A stretch of 64,000 bases of DNA from Acanthosepion lycidas (lineage: Eukaryota; Mollusca; Cephalopoda; Sepiida; Sepiidae), in contig OZ010580.1 of NCBI GenBank assembly GCA_963932145.1, positions 959,501 to 1,023,500 on the forward strand, read 5' to 3'. Positions within the stretch are counted from its first letter, which is position 1. The number at the start of each line of letters is the position of its first letter. Both the position numbers and the translations under genes were made by a program. Positions 44,120 through 54,900 of the stretch are shown piece after piece. The notes beneath the pieces are model-generated. The model was not told the DNA's origin and did not search any database. It saw only the letters and a program-made list of their open reading frames with translations.

Positions 44120-46355
44120 TATCTCTATCTACCGTATCGACTGTCTCTCCCAAATGCCCCTCTAAAACAATTGTGCCGGCCAGAGTGAATGGACTAAATC
44201 TCCACGCTCTTATTGATACGGGGAGTTCTGAAAATTTTATTGATGCACATATCGTGGAAACAAACAAATGGAAAATCTTTTCCTGTTCTAATCAAATATC
44301 AATGGCCACTTAATCCTTATCCTGCCATGTAATTGGATTCTGCATGGTTAACCTCGAGCTAAAAGAAAATTTCTATTCTAAAATCAAGTTGCTGGTAATG
44401 AGGAACCTCTGCTGTGAAGTAGTTCTAGGGCACAATTTCCTTAACCAACATTCTCACCTTACAATTCCATTCGGTGGTATCAAACCAGCGCTGCAAATAT
44501 GTGGATTAGCAGCTGCAAAAGTCCAGTATTCATCTCTCTTCTCAAATCTAACCTCTGACCGCAAACCTATAGCTGTAAAATCTAGACGCTATTCGCTCAA
44601 AGACAAGGAATTTATTGCAATGGAAGTGAAGAGACTTCTTAAGGAAAATATTATAGAGCCCAGCAAATCACCATGGAGAGCTCAGGTCCTAATAACGACT
44701 AATGAAAACCATAAAAAGAGGATGGTTGTTGATTATTCCCAAACAATCAACAGATATACACAGCTCGATGCGTATCCGCTGCCCCGTATTGATGAAATGG
44801 TCTTAGGAGTGCCTACAATCAGATAACCATCAAGCTGGAGGAAAAACCTTACACAGCATTCGAAGCTTGTGGGCGTTTATATCAATTCCGTAGGATCCCT
44901 TTGGGGGTTACAAATGGGGTCGCAAGTTTTCAAAGGGTAATAGATGAAATCATTTCTAATGAGAAATTGAAGGGTACTGTGGCATGCGTAGACAATGTCA
45001 CTATTTGCGGTTATAATGAGGAAGATCATAACCACAACCTCAAACGATTCATGGCCACCGTAAATAAATATGACCTGACCCTTAATGAGGAAAAGTGTTC
45101 ATATAATTTGAAAAGCATCAATCTACTAGGGTACATAGTCAGGAATGGTGTCATGAGACCGGACTCCGAGCGACTTAAACCCCTAATGGAATTACCAATT
45201 CCTGAAAATATAGCTGCATTACGACGAGCCCTTGGCATGTTTGCCCATTATTACCAATGGGTTGCGTCCTTTTCTGAAAAAATACATTTACTTACTCAAG
45301 TAAGAATTTTTCCATTATCTGATTCAGCCATTCGAGCATTTCAAAATTTAAAAAGGGATATTGCTAATTCTGTCATTGCTGCCATTAATCCTTCAGCTCC
45401 ACTAGTAGTTGAAACCGATGCATCTGATTCGGCAATAGCTGCCTCCTTAAGACAACATGGTCGGCCTGTAGCTTTTTTCTCTAGGACACTCTCGAAGTCT
45501 GAACGAAGGCATACTGCCATAGAAAAAGAAGCGTACGCCATGGTTGAAGCTTTACGAAAATGGAGGCATTATCTGATCAGTAGACAATTCCACCTTATCA
45601 CTGACCAAAAATTGGTATCATTCATGTTTAACCCGAAAACCTCAAGTAAAATAAAAAATGAGAAAATTGCAAGATGGTGGATGGAACTCTCCTGTTATTC
45701 ATTCGACGTCTCCTATCGCCCTGGAAAGGTGAATGCTGCAGTTGATGCACTTTCAAGGGTATGTGGTCTAACAGCAAGCTCATCTGATCTTCAGAGCATA
45801 CACCGAGAATTGTGCCACCCGGGCATCACAAGAATGACACATGTAGTCCAGAGCAGCAATTTACCATATTCAGTTGAAGATGTAAAAAGAATTACCAACT
45901 CCTGCCAAATATGCGCAGAAAATAAGCCAAGATTCTATAAGCCTCCTCAAGCAACACTCGTGAAGGCCACTCAGCCTTTCGAAAGGCTGAATCTGGATTT
46001 TAAGGGTCCACTACCTTCTAAAACACAAAATAAATACATGCTTACTGTAATTGATGAGTACTCAAGGTTCCCCTTCGTCATTCCATGCCCTGATGTAACG
46101 GCCACTACAGTTATTCAAGGCCTCTGCTCCCTTTTCGCAATTTTCGGAGTGCCTGCATACAGTCATACAGATCGGGGATCTGCCTTTATGTCGGAAGATC
46201 TCAAGGATTTTTTGCATGAACAAGGAGTGGCGGTAAGCCGAACCTCCCCTTACAACCCTCAAGGGAACGGGCTCTGTGAAGGATATAATGGAATAATATG
46301 GAAGACAGTACAGTTGGCATTGGCAAACCGGAAAATGCTGATCTCAAAATGGTAA
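44120..46355 (+). pseudogene. pol: protease, RT, RNase H, integrase (gypsy element 43103-54644)
   Basis: Protease ALIDTGSSENFID (about 44205-44245). RT starts at 44530 (CKPIA-like, VKRLLKENIIEPSKSPWRAQ, VVDYSQTINRYTQLDAYPLP), has a frame break at 44827-44900, then GVTNGVASFQRVIDEI and CVDNVTICG at 44985-45011, a YxDN-type active site. RNase H shows VVETDASDSAIAASL and AIEKEAYAMVEALRKWRHYL. The integrase has the HHCC finger (HRELCHPG...CQICAENK) and the core with LDFKG, HTDRGSAFMSEDL and NGLCEGYNG. It stops at 46353 after LISKW. RT copies RNA; integrase inserts the DNA. Confidence 0.87.
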
Positions 46356-47040
46356 AGTGTCATCCCCAAGGCTCTAAATGCTATCAGGACCCTACTGTGT
46401 ACATCTACAGATGCTACTCCACATGAGAGGTTTTTTCCGTTCCAATGACGAAGCTCCCTTCATGGCTTGCTCAACCTGGAATCGTTTTACTGAAACACCA
46501 TGTTCGTCGTAGTAAATATGACCCCTTAGTCAGCAAAGTGAAACTAATTGAGGCGAACCCCTAATACGCCCAGATTGAAACTGCGGAAGCAAGACAGTCT
46601 CCTTAAGAGATCTTGCACCGGCTGGAAATACATCTGAAGAGGCTACTGCGATGGAGAATCGCGAATATCCAGTTTCCAGAACCAGCCCAGTTAAGCTAGG
46701 CGATCAAATCCCGTGTCCATCTAGTTCAGATACTCTACCGAATGAATCCGATTATCCTTATGTACCTTCTACATCTGATTCTGAAGAAAGACCGATATCA
46801 CAAAAACGGACTCGCCCTACATCGGAGACTGACACTTATTTTTCAGACACCGAGCAACCGAAACATAAAAAAAAACGGTGCTGTTTCAAGGCTAGACCCT
46901 CTATGCAGAAATGTGTTAATCACGATAGCTATAACTTGTCGTCTGACGTAGTCGGCCACCAGTCACCTGAACAATTAAGATGTTCCCAAAGGACCCGCAA
47001 AATGCCAGGTCGTTGGAAAGACTTTATTCTGTATGATTAA
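46356..47040 (+). pseudogene. Integrase C-terminal tail (gypsy element 43103-54644)
   Basis: After the stop, the usual SVIPKALNAIRTLLCTSTDA, TPHERFF and WLAQPGIVLLKHHVR sequence is visible in shifting frames. The ORF 46651-47040 is a low-complexity acidic and basic tail that ends SQRTRKMPGRWKDFILYD, a typical end for this gypsy lineage. Confidence 0.72.
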
Positions 47041-47058
47041 CTAGCCGGTGGGGGAGAA

Positions 47059-47172
47059 TGTTGTAAGTAATTCCCACAACCTGCTCCCCCTGTTTGGTGT
47101 AATGGACAGACTCTAGAAATGCTTATAAATAAGCTAGTTTAATTCTTTTCTTTTGGTAGCTGTATTAAGTTG
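47059..47172 (+). repeat. 3' LTR of gypsy element, left part
   Basis: Matches the first 114 bp of the 5' LTR with about two differences. Ends with ggtagctgtattaagttg (47155-47172), the target-site copy at the LINE's 5' end. Confidence 0.92.
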
Positions 47173-48149
47173 TAGCAGTTCAATTCTGTGTAGTAAGAGT
47201 TTTTTGCTAGACCTTTGTTGACTGCTATTCTGACACCCGTTTGTTCTTTTGATATTGACCCTTGCTTATTGAACGTCATTTTTGGTTAAGTTTGTTTTTT
47301 ATTACTGTCTTTTTTTGTACTTACAAATTTTTTTTGAAAAGATTTTGATTTTTTTCTTTTCCTTTTTTCACCCTCCTCTTTTTTAAATTTATCTACTTCA
47401 ATTTTTTTTATTCCTTTTATTCTAGATTTCCTTTTTGTTTTTTTCTTTTTCTCTCATTTCTCCTTTTTTATATCTCCGTTTTCGTTTTTCCGTAACCCCT
47501 CTCTGTGTTTTGTTTTTGACTTACCGTTAATTCATTTATTCTTTCCTTTTTTAATATCATTTAAGTTTTCCGTGTCTTTTCTTTTCCTTTTTTGTATTGT
47601 ATATTTGTTTATTTAATTTTTCTAACCTTTATTTGCTGTCTATTTGTCCATATATTTGTCCTTGTGCTAACGTTTTGTATTGTATAATTTTCTATTGTTT
47701 ATTTGTTTTGGCATCAGCCATCTTGTATTTGTATCTAGCTTTGTCAGTTTTTGATAGTTTCATATTTTCTGTTTTTCTTTTTTGTCTAGCGTTTTTGTTT
47801 TTCTTTTCGAGCTTTTCCTTTTTAAATTTATATTTTACGCCTTTAGGCGCACCCTTAAATCTTTTTATTGTATGTTTTATTTGTTTTCTTTCCGTGCTTT
47901 TATTTGCTGTTTGTCTCGCTTTGTGTTTTTAATATTTGTGATATTTTTGATTGTTAATTTTTCTTAAGTTTTTTTTTTTTTTTTTTTTCCGAACCTTGTT
48001 TGGCCTTTGTGTATTTTTGCGAGACCTTGCTTGTTTTTTGTAATTATTGATTTTTCCCCCGTTTTTATGTGAACCTTGTTAACATTTGTTTATTACTGTC
48101 TATTTTGTTCTTATTTTTGCCTATGGGCGACATTTATTAATTCACTTCC

Positions 48150-50203
48150 CTGTAAAAATGGAAAAAAAAAAAGGAAAAAAAAGAATTTCGTCTTTTTTAA
48201 TGAAAAAAAAGAAACCAGTAATGGCCAATCTTAAAAAATCGGTTAAAAAACGTATTCTCAATTAAAAAGGACCCGCCCAATAAAGATAACATAGAAGAAT
48301 ATTCAGAGTTGTCTAAGATTCCGACAAATGAAGAAATTGTAGAGGTGTTAAAAAAAGTTTCTAAATCTTTGGTGGCCGAAAAGAGCCACAATGTAGAATC
48401 CAGAAACAGCTCAAGTGAAAATGCAGAAGCTGGGGAATCGCCCTCTTGTTGGAAGTTCCCCGCCCCCCCAAAAGTCGTTATCAGTATAGCGGAGTTACGC
48501 TCACCTTGTCATAGAAGGTGGACTCTTGGAAGACCCCATTGAACTGAAGAAAATTGGTAAAAGAATATTGTCGGTCTTTGTCGTTGACAAGCGTACGCGC
48601 AAATTTTGTCGTCCGACTAAAGACACTGATGAAATCCCTGCAGTCCCTGGGGTTTAGCCCTCTAAGAATCGTTAAGGGTGCTAAATTCTTCATGTGGGAC
48701 GTATTGCTGCCCACCCTGGAAGATTGTGTAAGGGTCTCAACAAGAGAACTTATAATGAAGGACCTCATCTTGAGGAAGGAATATGAAGACAAGAATTGTA
48801 GCAATATATGAGGTCCCTCCTCGGGTTATTGGGGAACATACTGGGTGCTCCCTGTGATAGCTTGACTAGGGGATGGAGTTTTGAAATTATGTTGAATGAA
48901 AAAGACTTCCGCTCCATCCCCAACTGTCTGGATTTTGGACGCTTGAAGCCGGTTGATCAAAATACCCCTCTGACCGTGTCTTTAGATTCCGCCATGCCTG
49001 TAATGGTCATGCCAGCTTCCAGGACCGATGGGGTAAAATCTCCGGTTGGGTCTACATCAAAGCCCCCATTCCCCAAAGAGCTTTTTCCCGCTGCTAGTGC
49101 AGTTGGGGAGAGGGGGAATGGCAGGTTGCTGGCAGGGTTAGAGGGAAGCGCCAGACAATGGGTCCTCAGTTCCCTGAAGCCCCTGGGACAAATGACACTG
49201 ACAATCCCACTCCTCAACAGTAAGGGTGACGCCCCGGTCTCTGAATCAACCCTAAGAGATCTACAGAAAAAGTATGATTCAGGATTTGAAAAAACAGAGA
49301 AGATCAAAATGCTGAAAGAAAAACTGGAAAATCAAAAATCCTCTTCAGTTAAAAAGGACACTCTTGCGGCATCTTCTGCCCAACATACCCCACATCCTTC
49401 AACCCTTCTCAATAGAGAACCCAGTCCTAAAATGACCTCTCCTTTGAAAAAGGCATCTCCTTCTACATCTTCTGCCAGTCAATCCCCACACCCTTCAACC
49501 CCTCCCTGTAGAGAACCCAGTCCTAAAAAGACCTCCCCAGTGGAAAAGGCCACTCCCTCTACATCATCTGCCCAACAAACCCCACACCTTTCAACTCTTC
49601 TCAGTAGAGAACCCAGTCCCAAAAAGACCTCTCCAATGGAAAAGAACATTCCCTCCACACCTTCCGCCCAATATTCTCAACAGGCAAATTCTGCCCATCC
49701 CTCAACCTCTCTTAGTAGAGACCCTAGCCCTTTAAGGCAAATCTTATACCAAACCTCCCCCACTAAAACACCTGATATGGCCCCACCCACCAACAAAAGG
49801 CAAAGGAGTCCCACACAAGACTCTAAAGCAATTCGGTGACAAAGACATTGAAGACCTGAAAAACTTCCCAGAAGCACAAAGAGTGTTAACTGTGATAAGA
49901 ACTGGGACGGGGGCTAGACGCGTTTGGGTTATGCTCGACGAGGCAATTACCTCTTTCAAAATGTCCCCTCCCATTGCTATAGTCGAAAACGACAAATTGA
50001 AGAAACTGAAACAATTTTGTGCTGGGAGGGTCCCTGTTTTTGTTCACCCCTCCCTATATAGAGCACTAAAATTGACCTTTCCATGGGATATAGGCAGTCT
50101 CTCGCAAGACGGCTCCATCAACAATGAGATGGGCCACGGGTCGATGGGAGAGGCTGTCGGTATCCTTACCCCGTCCATGTTTAATTCGGGTAAGCAACCC
50201 TAA
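48150..50203 (+). pseudogene. LINE ORF1 protein with 32-residue tandem repeats
   Basis: Starts among very A-rich codons (MEKKKGKKR, 48158), passes through several frameshifts (48480-48810), and is open from 48808 to 49839. It has a SPL/EVPP-type RNA-binding part, a coiled, Lys-rich stretch (EKTEKIKMLKEKLENQKS), and about 3.5 copies of a 96-bp repeat (REPSPKKTSP...STSSAQ.TPHPSTL) between about 49360 and 49740. The frame then shifts and runs to 50203 (LTVIRTGTGARRVWVMLDEA). ORF1 proteins bind the element RNA. No zinc knuckle was seen. Confidence 0.68.
49360..49740 (+). repeat. Minisatellite of 96 bp within LINE ORF1
   Basis: gagaaccca(g) recurs at 49415, 49511 and 49607, exactly 96 bp apart, with a diverged fourth unit at 49718. 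It encodes a Ser/Pro/Lys-rich 32-residue unit. Confidence 0.85.
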
Positions 50204-53200
50204 TTGGACTTCACTATATCTCTCTGGTTAGCTAGTCTAAATTTCCAGGGCCTGAGGTCCGAGTCTCGTAGGGCGAGGCTCTCTCATGATCTTCAGCGCC
50301 TTGGGGTGAATGTATGTTGTGTGCAAGAGACCCGATTTTCTTCTCATGATCGTGAAGTCACACTGTCTAAGGGGTTCGCCCTTTATTCAGCTTGTTTTGA
50401 TGGTCGTTCGAGGGGTGTCTCTTGGCTAGTGAGCAGGTCTTTGAAGGCTGCATGTACCCTTGTCTTCGCGGATCCAGCAGGCAGACTTTGCGTACTGGAT
50501 GTTACCATTAAGGATGAGGTTCTACGTCTCATTGGGGTTTATGCGCCCAATAACCATGCCGAGCGGCCCGCTTTGTTTCGATGGATCGCGCCATTCTTGA
50601 CGACATCTCGTCGGGTAATTTTAGCGAGGGATTGGAATGCCGTCCTTGACCCCAATATAGATCATATAGGGCAAAGATAAAGTACTAACAACCCGGATGT
50701 GAAACCATTTAGGGACTTTATCGATGGGTTTGATCTTGTCGGGAGGTAGCATGGACTTGGACTAATAGTGGCAACTCGGCTCCTGAGACACTTGCGAGCT
50801 ACCTCGACTGAGTCCTAGTTAGGAGAGTTGATGTAGGGCTCTTAGGGTGTCCAAGCTTCCATTACATAGTTTATACGGATCATGTCCATGTAAACTTAGA
50901 TAAGCCTAAGGTTAGATTGGCTGGCTACTGGAAATTTAACTGTTCATTATTTAGTGAACAGGGTTTCCGGGACCAGCTGTTACTAATGATACAAAGGGAA
51001 TTGACGGGGGCGGTTATGGTAAACGCCTGGTAGGATAAATTAAAATCTAAAATTAGAACGTTTGCTGCCGATTTTAGTCGTTGACTCAATCTAGATAAAT
51101 TAGCGGCGCAAATGGCTTTAGAAGATAAAGTTGATCGGTCTGTAAAATCCTGTGTTAGTGGGGAAATAGCTTTAGCTAAGGCAGAGTTGTCCTCCTTGCT
51201 TATCAAGAAGGATCAAGCTCTGGTAGTTAGGGCTAGGTTAAAAAGAATGTCTTCTGAGGCGACGAATATGGCCACTGAATTGCGTGCAGAGGAAAATCGA
51301 AGCGTGGCTAGGCGACATATAGCGTGCGTCACATTGCTGGATAAGTGGACCGTGACTACAAACGTGGGCATATGCGAGGCCTTTCGTGATTGCTTTCAGG
51401 ATCTTTTCACCAGGGAGCCCGGTCTGAGCTCTGCTCAGTTCGGCACCTATTTAGCTGACTTTCCCTGCCTTGAGGCAGCTGAAGTGGCTAGGTGCGAGGG
51501 TCCCATTACTGAGTCAGAAATCTGGGAAGCACTGAAGCAGGTTGGCCTGGATAAATCTCCAGGACTGGATGGTCTTCCCTACGAAGTTTACTTGAGACAG
51601 TCGCCCATTTTTGTTCTTTTGCTGGAGTGTGATCAAGTTGCTGCGTAAGGACAAGAACGGTGGGGATGAGTTAGGGAACTTTCGCCCTTTAACCATGTTA
51701 AACACTGAGTTAAAGATTTTGGCGAAGATCTTAGCCAACCGTTTACAGCTTGTCCTGTCTAGTCTGATTGGCCCCGAACAGACTTGTGCTGTGAAGGGTA
51801 GGACTATTCAGGATAATCTTCATATGGTACGCTTGATCCTATAACAAGTCAACAGTGAAGCCGTGCTGATCAATTTAGATCAGTCCAAGGCCTTTGATAG
51901 GGTTGACCATCGGTTTCTGGAGGCTGTCCTTCCGGCGGCCGGTTTCGGAGCCGACTTTCGCTCCTGGATTCGACTTTCGTATGCGACCCCCAGTGCGCTG
52001 GTGGAAGTGAATGGAGTAAGATTGAAGCCTTTTGTATTGTCTCGCTCCATTCATCAAGGTTGTTCGCTCTCGCCTTTGCTTTATGTTCTTGCGTTGGAGC
52101 CATTCCTTCACAAGTTAAAGGCGAATCCGGTCCTGCGCGGAATTGCCCTGCCTGGAGCTACCACCTCAGCCAGGTATTCTGCCTATGCTGATGACATTTC
52201 GGTTCTTGTGTCGAGCAGAACCGAGATTGACGAAGTCAGCAAAGAGATCAGTGGGTATGAGATGGTGACGGGCCAAGATCAACTGTGATAAGTCTGTTGG
52301 CTTGCAGTTGGGTGTGTGGAAGGGAGTTTCTCTTCCCGGACCTTTCCTCTGGACGGATGGGCTGATCAAGATACTCGGCGTCTGGTTCAGTCCTGATCTC
52401 CAGTTGTAAATGAATTGGTCGGAGGTACAAGGGAAGGCCGAGGACGCGGTTAATCTGTGGTCTCAGAGTGGCCTTTCCCTGAAGGGAAGGGAAGGGCAGA
52501 AGTATCTGTTGCACACATATATCCGATTCTCCTGTACCGACTCTCTGTACTTCCACTCCCGTATGCCAAACTAATTTTATTAGTATGGGTCTTTTTCTCT
52601 TTCTTGTGGAGAGACAAGGCCCCTGTGGTATGTTGCGAGATCTGTTGTCTTCATCTCTCTGAAGGCGGTCTGGGTATGCCTAGCATTGAGATTCATCAAC
52701 ATATGCTTCGCAGTACCTTTCTAGACTGAGTGTGTCGCGGATTGGATGAGGTGGGCGCCTTCTGGAAAGAAGACGTCTGTAAACATTTCCCATCCCTGAG
52801 AAGTGTGCACTCGTGCGAGGAGGAGGCCAGTCGTACACCCTGAGCCGAGTGCTCCTTCTACCGTGAATGTCGTCATGCTCTGAAACACATCTTACGGGCG
52901 TCAAATGGCCTCTCCAACGCCCAGGCGTTGTCTCGTAAGGCATTGTATCGATTGTTAGTTAGGGGGGCCGTTCAAGATTATCTGATTGGCGAGCTCGTTC
53001 TTACGAAGCAGTAGGCTCGCTCAATATGGCCTTGGGTGCCTGGGTTGAAATGTCTCAATAACGATGAGGCATCACTCACCTGGCTGATGATTCGTGGGGC
53101 CCTCTGGGTCGGCAAGAGACTTTGTTCAGCAGGCTTGGAGAAATATCCAAACTGTCGTCTCTGTACTGAGGAAGTTGAGACCATTGGTCACGCCTTTTTT

Positions 53201-53508
53201 CAGTGCAAGGTGGTAGTGCCATTGGGCAAGTTTGTTGAAGGCCTCTTGGTTCGCATGTTGCAGGGAAAGTTTTTTTGTCCTTGAATCTAGTTCTGTTTGT
53301 AGCAATGTGGTGCCGCAATTGACGAAGGCTGAACACTATGTGTTCTGTTGCTTACTAGGGGTTATGATAGTTGTGACTTGGATGACGCGTCAGAAGGAAT
53401 TCTATGATGGTGAGAGGTTCACCTCTTCCCAACTGATCTTGTTCTTTAAACATCAGCTTAAAGTCAAGATTAGGACGGAAAGGCAGAATTTGGCAAAAGG
53501 TGGGTGAA
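50204..53508 (+). pseudogene. LINE ORF2: endonuclease and reverse transcriptase
   Basis: Endonuclease 50204-50680: LASLNFQGLRSESRR, VCCVQETRFS (catalytic Glu), LIGVYAPNNHAERP and VILARDWNAVLD (the usual GDWN has R for G). A stop follows at 50678 and another set at 50700-50820. RT: SPGLDGLPYEVY, ELGNFRPLTMLNTELKILAK, LINLDQSKAFDRVDHRFLEA, QGCSLSPLLYVLALEPFL and the YADD box at 52184-52195. C-terminal CRLCTEEVETIGHAFFQC (CCHC-like) near 53155-53205 and MIVVTWMTRQKEFYDGE to about 53500. Several stops (for example 51841) and frameshifts make it inactive. Confidence 0.84.
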
Positions 53509-54326
53509 TCTTGTGCGCTTGTGTCGAGTTAAAGCGGCTGACTTGGAGTGGCATTTTGATGCGGGTTAGGCATCAGGATATTGTTTTCCTGGGTTGAACA
53601 TGGGCAACCCTTTGCAAGAGTAGGTTAAGTTTAGGTTTTTGTAGTTGATTTTTTAGTTTTTTCCTTTTTCGGTAAACTTAGCTAGGGTGTGTTTGCTCAT
53701 CGGCCCCTTTTATTTCTGTCCCCCCTTTTTTTTCGTTTAGTTTAACTCCCCATCCCCTCCCTTGTTTAGGTGGTCAGTGATGTCAGTTCTCTGATGGATG
53801 CGGGGCGCCTTTCGTTTTGCGTGTGTGTTTTTTGTATTTGTTGTTGTGTATGAATGTGTGTGTGCCTGTGTGAATGCTTTGGAGGAATGAGTGTTCTTTT
53901 TATTTTTTTTTTAGTCCCACATCAATTTTGTCCGGTTAACTGATATTTCTGCCACATTTAAGGTTTGTGGGGGGTTTTATTACTAACACACTGTTTAGTT
54001 TCTTGTAAATATTTTATGTCATATTGTATATATTCATTGGGGATCTTTTTAAAAATTGTTGTTTTATGCCCCTCCCCCCACGAACAATATTTGTACATAG
54101 GGGGACTATTTAGGATTTTCATTGAGACGAAGAGGTATTTTGGTGGATGTAGTATGAAAGGTATGGATAAATGTGTTGTTTTGGTGATAGGAATATTGTT
54201 TTGTATGATAGGGTCAGTGGTTGTGGCTAGCTAAGTTTTATATTAAGACAAGTGATGACCGTCCTTTTCCCCCAACCCCCTTTTGGCCTTGTGCCACATT
54301 TGTTGTATTTTACGACAATAAATATT

Positions 54327-54343
54327 GGTAGCTGTATTAAGTT
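54327..54343 (+). repeat. Second copy of the LINE/SINE target sequence
   Basis: ggtagctgtattaagtt, identical to 47155-47171 and to 54583-54599. It lies between the LINE's 3' end and the SINE's 5' end. Confidence 0.92.
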
Positions 54344-54582
54344 ACAGTGACAGACAGTCTTTGACTGTCAGCGCCGTCTGTTGAACTTTCTGCATTAGCA
54401 GAGAGGAACCCGGACGAAACCTTGCCCTTTGGCAAAGTTTCGTCTGGGGAGGTAGACAGGCCTTGAGCCCGCCTAGGCGGGTTCGAAGGCTATATTTTTG
54501 GCCGAGCCTACAGGCTCGAGAACCCCACATTAAACTCGGCCTTGTGCTACATTCAATCCTCGTGGAGGGATCGATAAATAGT
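54344..54582 (+). mobile_element. tRNA-like SINE sharing the LINE's 3' tail motif
   Basis: 239 bp between identical target copies. Box A-like tggcaaagttt (54430-54440) and box B-like ggttcgaaggc (54480-54490), about 50 bp apart, suggest a tRNA-derived RNA polymerase III promoter. Several strong stems: gacagtc/gactgtc (about 54354-54370), gacgaaac/gtttcgtc (about 54413-54443), cccgcctaggcggg and gagcc/ggctc. The tail ggccttgtgctacatt (54538-54553) matches the LINE tail ggccttgtgccacatt (54285-54300), and both end in an ataaata(t/g)t sequence. This is the layout of a SINE mobilised by its partner LINE. The SINE family itself is not recognised. Confidence 0.7.
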
Positions 54583-54644
54583 GGTAGCTGTATTAAGTTG
54601 AATAAAGCTTTCCTAAGTTTATTCGCTTCGGGTTATTCATTACA
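54583..54644 (+). repeat. 3' LTR of gypsy element, right part, with third target copy
   Basis: Starts with ggtagctgtattaagttg (54583-54600) and continues aataaagctttcc to TTCATTACA at 54644, restoring the rest of the LTR. The gtcat duplication follows directly. Confidence 0.92.
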
Positions 54645-54900
54645 GTCATTACGTATCTCTTGGATTTACGCATACATTTAAAATTATTCATTTTGAAACA
54701 CTTTACATATCTTTTTTTATATGCAGGACATTTTTGTTTTTCTCTTTGATGTAGATAACCACAAAATGTACATATTCTTTTTTCTTTATCAAGTAGGTAT
54801 TCATTTCCTTTACCAGATCTATAACTTTTGTTTTATTAAATTTTCAAATCAATTCTTGTTGACACAAATTCAACACACTGTTATAGTGACAACTTTCCCA
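54645..54900 (-). mobile_element. Minus-strand gypsy copy: gag zinc-knuckle part
   Basis: The minus-strand frame reads SYRSGKGNEYLLDKEKRICT, FCGYLHQREKQKCPAYKKRY and VKCFKMNNFKCMRKSK, i.e. a decayed pair of zinc knuckles directly upstream of the protease now at 43102-42732. This shows that the sequence from 43102 to 54645 was once contiguous here. The gag further upstream is not recognisable. Confidence 0.72.

Larger units (their letters stand above)
47173..54326 (+). mobile_element. Tx1/L1-like LINE, 7.15 kb, inserted in the gypsy 3' LTR
   Basis: Begins tagcagttcaattctg after the first target copy and ends cgacaataaatatt before the second. T-rich 5' region (47173-48150), ORF1 (48150-50203), ORF2 with endonuclease and reverse transcriptase (50204-53508) and an about 800-bp 3' UTR. 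No poly-A tail. Flanking duplication is ggtagctgtattaagtt(g), 17-18 bp. It appears full-length or nearly so, but ORFs carry frameshifts and stops. Assignment to the Tx1 side of L1-like LINEs rests on the remembered style of the ORF2 sequence (AALINLDQSKAFDRVDHRFL type). Confidence 0.82.
43103..54644 (+). mobile_element. Ty3/gypsy retrotransposon (157-bp LTRs) carrying a nested LINE and SINE
   Basis: Bounded by 157-bp LTRs (TGTTGTAAG...TTCATTACA) and a 5-bp target duplication gtcat (43098-43102 and 54645-54649). Coding part 43260-47040 has gag with two zinc knuckles, protease, RT, RNase H and integrase. The polypurine tract ggtgggggagaa precedes the 3' LTR. The 3' LTR is split: 47059-47172 and 54601-54644, with a LINE and a SINE between. 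The two LTRs differ at only about two sites, so the element is young, yet frameshifts and stops break its genes. It sits inside the protease/gag part of an older minus-strand gypsy. Confidence 0.92.

Noticed and set aside
47597..47967. Hydrophobic ORFs in the T-rich LINE 5' region
   Set aside because: Phe/Leu/Ser-rich translation of T-runs looks like membrane protein but is compositional; it lies in the LINE 5' untranslated part.
51870..52556. Minus-strand ORFs under the LINE reverse transcriptase
   Set aside because: They are shadows of the plus-strand ORF2, which has clear RT motifs including YADD.
53965..54234. 89-codon ORF in the LINE 3' region
   Set aside because: It lies after ORF2 in the 3' UTR, is rich in T-derived hydrophobic residues and is not part of known LINE proteins.
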